Source of the DNA: Aspidapion aeneum
Taxonomy: Eukaryota; Arthropoda; Insecta; Coleoptera; Brentidae
NCBI GenBank assembly: GCA_963576565.1
Contig: OY755042.1
Location: 97,954,185-98,018,184 of the forward strand
Length of the DNA: 64,000 bases
Reading direction: 5' to 3'
In this document: in pieces, positions 40,701 to 52,700 of the stretch
Numbering within the stretch: the first letter of the stretch is position 1
Layout of the letters: every line of letters starts with the position of its first letter
Made by a program: the position numbers and the translations under genes
The notes under the pieces: generated by a model
The model's input: only the letters and a program-made list of their open reading frames with translations
Databases searched by the model: none
Told to the model about the DNA's origin: nothing

Positions 40701-43700
40701 ACGATGCCAGACCCTTCTTTATTTTAAAAATCATCAAAAGATTGGAGATTGTTCTACGGTCCTTGAGCGAAATGATTTTGTATTGTTGCTTAATGAACCT
40801 GTAGTCTCTATCAATTATAGGTGTTCTAGTTTTGTGACAGATTCTAATCTTTTTGCATAACATGGGTCCCACACGACCGATGCAAAGGAGAGCTGACTAT
40901 AGACATGTTGGTAACCAGGTTGGATAAGATCGGATATCTCGTTAAGGCGGACTTATTATCATTAAAACATTCAAAATGAAGGGGTGAAAATACATAAAGA
41001 TATCTAAAAATTAACGAACAGCACGCTTTAAATAGACACTTAAAATTTTTTTAAATAATTGTTAAAGTATTGATTTTTGAAAATCATTGATCAATAACTT
41101 GATTTAATTTTTAGGGATGTTTGGTGGCCTGTCTGATAGGAATCTTGCAACTCTTAGACGAATTTCACTACAAACGACTTTGGGAAGTTCTTATGGGCCA
41201 AAATTACGACCGAAAACCTTTGAAAGATTTTCTTTTAAGAGTTTTTTTGGTAAGTAAGCAGACTTTTTTTGCAAACAACTAGAGTTTAATTGAAGAACAG
41301 GTATTAGTGGAAGTGAAAATACTAAGGGGTGTTCGTCATAAATGGATACTTTCCCCACTTTTTTTAAATATGTACTGGGTGTCTCATTATATTTTTTCCA
41401 CCCTTTTAGATCATTAATAATTGATGTAGGAATATAAAAGAAATTGTATTCGAATTCGCGAAATTTTTACTTTTAAATTGCATCTTGACTTTATTCCTGA
41501 TGCTTACCGTGTTTGATAGTCGCTCAAATTTATAGTTTTTGTAAATTGGATGCTCCTTATATTATTTAATTAACAGATTAGGCTTGTAATATACTTTCTA
41601 AAAATATCCCATATGTCGCAGTTTTGATAAATAGTTTCTGAAATATTAGCGACAAATTTTTAAATGATAAGAAAATAACATTACCACTTTTGTGTTAATT
41701 TCAGTGTCCTTATTTCGAACTATGTTAGTCCCCATGTATAAACAGTGACAATGACAACTATTTTGTTTTTTAAATGACGCTCAAAATGACAACCGGTAAC
41801 GACTAGAGTCCCTGTATGTTGACATATTTGGTAATATCCAAATATGTTAACATACAGGGACTCAAGTAACGACAACAAAGTTGTGTGATTGTCACTGTTG
41901 ATACATGGGGACTAACATAATTTGGAATAAGGATACTAAAATTAACACAAGAGCGGTACTGTTATAATTATTATATCGGGTATTTTTGGAATCTATCTAA
42001 TCTATTAATTAAATAATATGAGGAGCATCCAATTTACAAAAACTATAAATTTGAGCGCCTGTCAAATACGGTAAGCATGAGGAATAAAGTCAAGATGCAA
42101 TTTAAAAGTAAAATTTTCGTGAATTCGAACACAATTTCTTGTATATTCCTATATCAATTATTAATGGTCTAAAAGGGTGGGAAAAAGTATAATGAGACAC
42201 CCTGTACAGTGTGTTATCGTATATTTCAACCAAGGTCTACAGCGCTTGTTATAACAGATAGACCTAAACCACTAGAAAATATTATTTAACAAAACAAATG
42301 GATGTCGCAAAGTTATAACAAAAACATAAATATGGTAAATCTCTGACGGAATACCCTATATATTAAAAATATATGATATGTTGGCATTTAGCCCAGTCGT
42401 TTTTAAAATATTGGCATTTTCAAAACCTGTATAAACGATAAGGACGTTGCCTTCTCAGTTTATTTATGGCAAGTGTTAATTAATATAATCAGATTTTTAA
42501 AATGCCAATATTTCAGCAACGGCTAAACCAAATGTCAATATATTTTTAAATTCAGGAAAGAAATATTCGTTTGTGGCCTATAATTTTTTTCATTAAATAA
42601 AATTTTATTTTCATTTAAATTTCTCACCAATTTTTGGGGATATTACATTAAGTTGGTACTTATCATATACGTAATATTCCAATACTCCCTGTTACCTATT
42701 TACACAATGGTTAGCGTTTGATGCAATCATTCAGAAACAGAGGTACGAAAAATGTACAGATACCAAATTTACATAGATAGAGTTTTTGTCAACTGTACGC
42801 CGATGACCTGACGTAACGAATACAAGAATCAAATATTATTCATGCGTAAAAGTATAACCAATCAGGACATTTTATCTTAAGGACCGCAAAAAGGATGGAC
42901 TTATATCCATTGATATTGCTATTTCAAATATGTTTGCATTCTGCATCGTAAGGTACCGTAGGTATTGCAATAATACGTACTATATGGAAATAATATGCAT
43001 ATGTCTTTGAAAGCAACCAATCAGGTCTTTTTTGCTTAAAGACCCCAAGGCCCTCATGTTTGCATCATGAATGGGCAGTTACCGTGGGTATTGGAATATT
43101 ATGTATATGGTACTTATCATATGGAATTTTATCCGATTTTTTAAATCAGCGTAAAACTTCCTGTAAAATGATGTGTCACCTTATAATTAAAAATTAAAAA
43201 TAGATTTTTTATCTCTTGCTTTACTTTTCTGTAGGTCTTTAGGAATCTGATTCGGATGGAGGTATTCCCTCCCGATTGGCTAGTTATTAAAATGGTGACC
43301 AACAACGTCATTCTGAAAGCCCTGCAAGAATTTGCACAGCCGTTAGCTTTTAAATTTTTGGATAGTCGTCAAGGCTATATTGACAAAGAGGTAAGTACCG
43401 ACATAATCTTATAGTTGTATTTTTTCACGATAGAATAGACCGGTGTTCGGATCTTATATATATATGTCGAGTTTTTCACGTCACTGGTGGTTTAGCTGAT
43501 TTTTGTAAACAAAAGCTAGATATGATATGAAGAACGGAACAACAAATATTTTTTGAATATTTTGAAAACTAAGGCAATTTTCCTACAGTTTTCTAGTACA
43601 TCCTTTTAAAATGTAATTTTCCAGACGTATTGTCCTTATTTTTTTTTAGCTCGTTTTATTTTTTACTACACAAAACTTAAACTACAAGTCAAAAAGAATG

Positions 43701-46700
43701 TAATCGTTTAGTATCAAAGGTGAACCGAGGACTTGGTAAGTAAACAAAGATGTAGGTCAGCGGATTATTTTTGAAGCTGAAACGAATACAGTATTTTCTT
43801 TGAATTTTAATTTTTGTGTAAAGAGAAATGAAGCGGGCTAAAAAAAATAACGACTGGTATATCTGAAAGATAATATTTTATAAGAATATACTAAAAAATA
43901 CTAGGAAAATTGCCTTAGTTTTCAAAAAATTCAAAAAATATTAGTTGTTCATATCAAATCTAACTTTTGTTTACAAAAAACCGCTGGACCACCAGTAACG
44001 TGAAAATTCGACATATACAGGGTGTTCCAACTAAAAGGTAACAGACGTGTTTTTTGGTATTTTTTGTGTGAATTTGGAGAAACGCTCGGACACGTCGATT
44101 TTGTTTGCGAGGGGGACACCTTTTGGCTATCTTGAAATTTTTGTAGCACTCACCATCTTGGAGGGGTATACTTTACCTCTAGATTTTGAATAGGGAAAGT
44201 GGGTCTAGTGATACCTTGTTTTGAAGGCCTCTTGCTTGCAATTTGCAACCAATTATTAGGGGTTGTGTCAAGGTCTTTATATTTTTACATAGGTCAAGGT
44301 CTTTATACTTTTACATAGGTCAAGGTTTTAGAATGATACATAGGTCCCTAATTTGCTACGCAAAATTATTAAATAGTATATTTTATCATGACTACATTTA
44401 AAATCAAGTTTTCTAATTTCCGATTTGAATTTGCCACTAAACCGCTCATTTCTAGCATGGCGTTGCAATGACGTCACAGCGCAGTAAACTCACGGACAGA
44501 TACACGGCATTCAAGTGTTTATTTGTTTTTGGTCCGTTTTTACTGTTTTTTATGTAAAAAAATGTCCTATAAGTGGTGTGTAGTGCCTTAGTGTTTGAAT
44601 ACTAGCATAAAAACACCTGAAAAACTATTTATGTGCCTACAGCAGTAAATGAACGGAAAAAGTGACTAGAACTTGCTCGAAGAGACCCAGGGGCCTTATC
44701 TAATACATCTTCACTTTACATTTGTGAAGATCACTTTGATGTGAGTATAACTAAATTGTTTCTATTAATTTTTCTCACGTTGTTTATAACTATTTCGTAA
44801 ATGACGATGAAATTTTTGAGGTTATGTTTATTACCAGGGGTGAACAACTATAATAGGCAGAAAGGTGTACAAATTTTTAGGCAGTTATTAGGCAGGACTA
44901 GGGAGTACCTCTAAATGCAGGATTAGGTAGTGCACATGCAGGCTAAATGTAGGACTGAGCAGTGCTTATGCAAGACTAGGCAGTGCATAGGCTGGACTAG
45001 GCAGTACCTACGCAGGACTATGCAGTGTAACCTATGCAGTACTTCAAGTATTGCTGGTCGTTGTATACTTTTTGCCTTCCTGTCCTGCAATTTTTGATTG
45101 TTTCTTAATGCTTAAAATAATAATGATTGGGTATTTAATTGAATCTATTGCAGGTGGCATATTAAATAAAAAAGCAAAACATATAACCTAACCTCAAAAT
45201 CTAAATGAGTGAAAGTAGGCGAAGAATATCATAAAAGAACTTTCAGTTATATACAAAACAACTCATCGAATACTTACATCAACATTTTAACGTTTCTAAA
45301 TTCCGCAGAACAAAAATCACTGTTGTTGGCAAAAAGGCCTGCCACCATAAAGGAATGCAACATTGGCAAGTTGGAGCTATCGGCTTTGGAGAATCCGTTT
45401 TCCATTGAAAATATTTTTCATAAGCAAAACACAAAATAAAATCTAATTTAGGACGATAATTCGCACTTTAAACCAAAGCAAAGATTACCATCCATAAGAA
45501 AATAACACAGAAAATAGGTTTGTTCGAGGCGTTTACTGTTTTGTGACGTCACTCGCAGCTGATTCGTAGACCGCCTGTTTTGAATCACGTGGTTAAATGT
45601 TTTAATTCAATGAATTTATTTAATTAAAAGAACTATGGATTTGAGAAAAAAGTAAACAAAAAAGTTTGTTTTTAGCATTACCAAGACCTAAAGAGATATC
45701 TAAAAATAAATATATATTTATTTTTTACTACTGTCAAACACCCTATTGTTTTATGGAGGCCCGATGACGCAGCTACAGTCGTCCGGTTTAGTTCACATGA
45801 CTGGTCAAATTCTGTAGGCAATCTGTGTAAACTAAAAGTATAAAGACCTTCGGGTTGTTTAATCACTGTTGTAGCGCAGCTCCCCACTTAGTCTCTTCAC
45901 TAATAGATGGTGCGCATCGTTAAATTTCTTTGTTATAGATTAAAAGGCGCATCTACTTAAACAATTTTATGTGTAATGCAATTTGATGAAGGCAGAAGAG
46001 TTGTGGGAACCCACGGCCTTTTCAAAGGGTTTGGGGCCGTGAGACTCTTCAGCCAGAAGCTATTCCGGCGGTGGCCCGGGCCGGGCTTTAGCTAAGTAAT
46101 TTTTGTCAGGCTTTTGTTTAGAAGGGTTTTCGAAAGCCTAATTATTAATTATAAAATTTATATTGTATGTATGTATGTAACGTACCTTAGAACATTAAAC
46201 TAGCAATGTTCTAAGGACGATATGGTGGCAATTCACTTTCAAAAATATAATAGAGAATTATTGAAATACAGCCAGGCTATAATTGTGCCAGGCACTATTT
46301 TGACACATTCTCATTGAAAACTGACAGTTGATCCTTCAAAATTCACATACCAAAGTCGAATTTAAAACTTTCGGCGTTTATTTTTAATTAATAGAAGAAG
46401 GCACTATTTATTCCGGTTCATATAGTAAACAAAGGCCGTGTGTTGAAAGTTCACAGCTGATATTACAATGTGAAGGTGTCAAAATTGTGCCTGGCAGTAT
46501 TATAGCCTGGCTTTATTTCAATTATTCTCTATTAACTAGCCTAAAAAAACTGGCTTCGCCAGTTAACTTGCTCGCATCTAAGCCTTAACTAAACAGAATA
46601 GCTCGTAGAACATGTGAGGCGCCGCAAAGCAAAACTCGCTTTATCCACTTTTTAAGTTTTGGCGTTAAATTAACTACTGGAAGAAAAAATGAACCAATGA

Positions 46701-49700
46701 TGGCGGATAGTTACAAAAATATAATATATTTTATTATTGTAATAACAAACATTTTCCAGTTTTTTAAAAAATGAGCAATAAAAAATGGATATGACAAGTT
46801 TTGCTTTGTCACTTTGGATATAACAAGTTTTGCTACAAGTTTGATATAAGACCAGTTTTGCAGGATTATTTTATTTTAATTAAACTTCTACCAACTAACA
46901 ACAATTAAGTAATCAACTAATAACTAAAATAAAAAAAACTAAACTTATTTTAAAATAAATTAAAAATTTCCGAAATAAACGACAGGCCACATGGAAATTA
47001 GATGACGTGACCCACAGATGAAGCAATCTTATTGGCGGAGCGGATAAGACAACTTTTGATGTGTCAAGGCGTGTGGATATAGCGAGTTTTGCCTTGACAA
47101 GCAAATTTCAACGTAGAATGTAAACAGTTTTAAGAAAATTTTGCAAAAAAATTATTTTACTGTGGTTTGAGGAGTAAAATGACCAATAATATGCGGTATT
47201 TAAATGGTTCTTTGAGAGAAGTGGATAAGGAGAGTTTTGCTTTGGGACGCCTCATGTATGCACAATTGCATTGAAATTTGCTAAGTAGTTTCTGAGATTA
47301 GCGGTAATAAAAAAGCCCTGCTTCTTTATACAGGGCTCGACTTCGAACGTTTAGCCTTTATGAAAAGCGTATAAAAAAGGATGAACTTATGGAAAGCAAG
47401 AAGTCAGTGAGGGACGCGCATATTCAGGAGCGTTTGCCGCTGTGACTCAAAATTCATTAATAGTTTTTTATTACTAAACAGGAGCAATCAAAGTAAGATT
47501 TCCACTTTTAAAAGACGAAGAAATAGTCATTATTATTTATTTCGTTATTTTAGCTTTAATCAGGAAACATTAAATCGAGAAAAATTCTATTTTTTAATGA
47601 TTTTTTCTTACACAATAACCTTGCTCTTTTATTAAAGTCGCGCTTAAATGCCGCTCAAGTGTTCGATCTCCTGGCGGCGGCTCACGAAGTCAAGTTGCTA
47701 AACGTCACCAGACACTATCCAGGAAACAGAATAGGGGGGACCACATTTTTGGGGTTAGGGATGTAGGACAGCCCTAAACCTCTTGCCCCTCTACTGGTTT
47801 CAGTCTGCAGAAAAAAATGTTTGTCACGTTTTACTCCTCCTTTTAAAATTTTATTTTTGCCCCTTAAATGGAGAGGCCACTCCTCTTGAAAAATACTCTG
47901 CCAATCTATGGGCACCTAAGCTCACACTAGGTACTATAGTTATAGTGTACGTGTGAGCTAATATAACTAAAAACTGAAATATATTTTATTGAAATCCAGA
48001 CTCAATTACCTTTCGTTTGATACCACACAAGCCATGTTATGACTTAAACTTTAATTTTTCAAATCTACCCCTACCTTTTTTTTTAAACTAAAATGTGTTT
48101 TGTTTAACTCCAGACTCAATTACCTTTCGTTTGATATCACACACGCCATATTTCCACATAAACACTAATTTTTTAAATTTACCCCCACCCTTTTTTTAAA
48201 GTAAAATGTATTTTATTTAACTCTAGACGCAATTACCTTTCGTTTGATATCACACACGCCATATTTTTACATAAACTCTAATTTTTGAAATATACCCCCA
48301 CCCTTTTATTTGGCTTGTGTTTGGTGGATTTTGGTCATTTTTAAATGGGACCATCTCGACCTAAAACCCAGCGTAGGTACCAAATTTCATTAAAATCGGG
48401 CAAGCGGTTTTTGAGTTATGGGCATTGGTCGTTACAGACAGACATACAGACAGACAGACAGACGGCGCAACAAAAAAGTTTCAAAATCATCTGAAACGCA
48501 AAGATATATAAAAATTTTTGAAATCGGAGCAACTTTTTTTTTCTCGAAAAAATTAGGATCACTATAGCTCACACTACTATAGTATAGTAGTAGTGTGAGC
48601 TAAAAGACAATAAGTTGAAATGCGTTAGTGCCATTTATTACTTCAGTTCACATATTTTTTAATGGCCAAACGATCGTTGAGAAACCCTGTATACATAATA
48701 TGTATTGATTTTATAGCACAATTTATTGTTTTTTTAGCTTTGGACCAATTATTTCAATTTATCAGTGGACTACCTTACCCAACAATCTTTACAACTGGAA
48801 CAATTCTCAGACGTCAAAAGGGAAAAAATTATCGAAAAATATGGAGACATGAGAGTTTTAATGGGCTTTCAGATTTTGTCTATGTGGTCACAATTAGGTA
48901 AAAATACTACTACTATGTCGGTTTAGAACGTTTTTCTACATTGTCCGACGCCTATTCTGCACCTCCTTCGATCCTGATAATCATTTTCCGTCAGGTTTTT
49001 TTGACTCATTGATCTTTGGATTGACTGTTGCCATTCTAGTTTAGGACGCCCTCTTTTTTCTGGGCCCTATTGGTTGCCATTCTAGGACTTGCTTTGGTAA
49101 TATTTCGTCGTTAATCCGTGGTACATGGTCGTACCATATCAGTTGTCTTTTAGTGATGTCATCCGTGATGCTTCCCGCGATTCCCATTATTTCTTTTATG
49201 ATCTCATTTTTTATGTGTGACTGTTCTAGATATTCTCATTGATCTTCTTATTGCATCCATTTGGACACTTTCCATTTTTGTTTTGTATTTTTCTGTTTAG
49301 CGACAAGTCTCTATTCCATACAACAGCGTGCTTTTCACCATTGTTTGATATATGTTAAATTTTACATATTTTTATTTATCGCTCTGCTCCATAAAATACT
49401 TTTAAGACATCCAATAACCTTTTTTGCTTTTACTATTCTTTTTTCCAGTTCTTTTCAGTCTGTTCCTGTCTTATCAAATGTAACACTGAAGTATACATAC
49501 TCATTGCATGGAGATATTGTTTGTCCATTGTCTAGTTCCAACTCACTGGCTCCGTTTCCAATACATAAGTACTGTGTCTTGTTCACGTTCACTGTAAATC
49601 CCCACTTTTGGTATTCTTCTGTTAACTTTCTCATCATATACTTCATGTCTTCTTTATCATATATAGAGTGTGTATGGTAAATCGGTCGTTAAGTTGTATT

Positions 49701-52700
49701 TCCATGACGTGCACTTTACGTTTCCAGTTTTTTCGTGCTACTGCGATATATATTTAAAAACAAAAGGTAAAAATACAGGGCGTTAAAGCTTTTCACAAAA
49801 CCTCCCAGATATTTTAAATTTTGATACAGCATCTGATTGAGCTTGGAATTGCGCGATTTTTTTCCCAATTTCCACCAAAATTGCATTTTTACTCTGTTCA
49901 AAATTCTCATACTACATTTTACATGTAGTTAGTTTTATTTGAAACACCCTGTACAATGTATTATTTTTAGGTGAATGTAAACTGGACTTCATCCCGTCGA
50001 TGGTAGGTCCGTTCCTGGAAGTAACTCTAGTGCCCGAGATAGAGTTAAGAAAGGCAACATTGCACATATTTTTTGACATGATGGAATGCGAGCAGCGCGC
50101 GAGAGGCAACTTCAAGCAAGTTGAGTGTGAACTTATCGATAAATTGGACATTTTGATTTCGGAAAACAAAGGAGATGATGAATATAGGAGGTTGTTTAAT
50201 ACCATGTAAGTAGTAACTATCTTATTTTTAAAATATTAGAAAACCTTCAAAATTTCTTCATGTTTTAAACGGTGTAATGTACAATATTTTAATGAATAAT
50301 ATGCTGCCATCCCTAAGAAGAAAGCCGCATATGGAAATGTTACGTTTTAACGGGTTTATAGTTTTATACTTTTTTAGTGTCTTATAATTTTTAAATAAAA
50401 AGAAAAAAAATAAAAGCGCAGTGCTTTCATTTCAAAATTATGACAATAAAAAAAGTATAAAACTTTAAACTCATTTTAGCCACCGTTAGTATAGAAGGCC
50501 ATAAAAAAATATTTAACACATGGGTCAAAACTTTTTTTTGTAAAAAATTTGACAATTTTGATTTTTGGTTCTAACTTCTTTTAGTAAACTCAGTAAACGC
50601 ATACAATTTGGTTAAGTTGCGTATCAGAACAAGAGCAATATTTAGAGATAAAAATTATTTCGAAAAAAAAGTATTCAGTGATTTATTTTTTTTCGAAAAA
50701 CTGATTTATTGGGTATAAAATTTTTTAAATGTCATTAAATGCAATGTTTATGCTTATGTTTTTTGTAATTAAAAAGAGTTTTCAAGAGGTACAATTTTTG
50801 TAAAAGTTTACTTTGAAATCCTGTATCTCTTTATTTTACTATTTTATTAAAAAAAGGAATATAACCATTTTTGATTATAATTAATAACTAAAAAGTCATT
50901 TGTCGGTGATGGATTTAAAAAAAAAATAAATGCCTTTTCCCCCCTTGCTCACTTTAAAAATCATAATCTTTAAGTTTAAGTAGTAAAAAAAAATCAGAAT
51001 TTCAAAAATGCCAAATTAAACATTGTAGAATGATATTTTTGATATACTGTAATTAGAAAATGTCCTGCTTTTTTTTACGACATATTCCTTGAGATTTTTT
51101 TTTTTAATAGTAGAAAATAAACAATTATTTATTTGCGATATTTTTTTAATGAATTGTTCTTTAAAAAAATTGTCACTTATTTTAAAAGTTGTCAATTTGT
51201 CATCCAATATCTTAAAAATAAAAGTTTTTACTTATTACTAATCATAACCTATTATTTCTTTTTATTTTTGCTTACATTAGGGAGCATTTAAGCGCAGTGT
51301 AAGTATTAATTAAAATCTTATTTTTACGCTAAAGTATGACGGGTAATTATATTTTGCCTGAAAGTCCATTTTATTTTTTTTAATGACAACTGTGGTTTTT
51401 GTAATTTTTTTGTAACCAACTTGACATATGATTGAATTTGTCATTTTTCAATTTAACAGAATACAAGCATGTTACAGTTCGTGGTGTTACCTGTGGATCT
51501 CACCACCATCTGGTAAAAGCTAAAATATTATTCCCTTTAAGAAAAACAAATAGAGACAAAAGTATTGAAGAAAATGAAAACTTAGAATGCATCCAAGAAA
51601 ATCAAAAATATAACTTTAGAAGTCTAGAAATCGAAAGTACGCAAAGATTGTATCAGAAACGATTAGATGAAAAATTATTAAACACAGATCATTCATTTAA
51701 AGAGATCTATACAAACATACTAAAAGGCTTGAAGGAAGCAAGCAAAAGTGCTGTTGGATACCAAGATAATAGAAATAGCAATAAGATGTGCTGGACGGAG
51801 GAAATACAAGAAATGGTCAATGAGAAAAAACACACATACTTGAAATAGCTCAATACTAAAGAGCAAAGAGACCTAGAAATCTACAGGGAAACCAGAAGAC
51901 AGCTAAGAAATTTGTTACGCACGGAAATAAATGAAATATTCGAGCGCAAATGCCACGATATAAATACACACGTAGGAGGTTAGGCCGAGTTCTGAAGTAT
52001 GGACATTTATTTGTACGATACAAACCCAATAAAAGAAAAAGTAAACATTTAGACCATCAAACCAGAACAATGGACGAAGCACTTAACGGGTGCTGCAGGA
52101 AACAAGACCCAAATATTAACAGTGAAAATGGACAAAACGCAGTACTTATTTATTGGAAACGAATCAAGTGAGACAATGAACAAACAATATCTCCAGGCAA
52201 TGAGTATGTATACTTGGGTGTCACATTTGATAAGACAGGAACAGACTGTAAAGAACTGGAAAAAAGAATAGTAAAAGCAAAAAAGGTTATTAGATATCTT
52301 CACAGTATTTTACTTAGGTTTTCTAATTACATCAATTTTGACAGGTTGCTGGATCGAGTTCAACAAGAAGACCCGATTTGGAAAGACAGCGGAACAGCTT
52401 TCATTAGTTCAATTACAAGACTTCTGGAAAGATTATTAGATTACAGAAACGTTATACAGGGCGATGAAAATCGGGACAAGCGGATGTCATGCACTTTTAA
52501 TTTGCTGGTAAGAAATTTGTTTTCAATGCCTAACAAAAATATGCAGGGTTATTTATAAGTGTTCCTCATTGGAAACATTTTACTCAATACCAAATAAATT
52601 TAAGTAAACTATGGTGGTCTAAGATATTTATTATTTTTAGAGTTTTAGTTAGTAAAAAGTAGAGAAAGGGTTTAGGATTATTAACCAGAAAGATTTTCTT

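Noticed and set aside
49261..49680. 139-codon plus-strand frame
   Set aside because: It is the antisense shadow of the minus-strand LINE, whose RT-like protein gives clear motifs.
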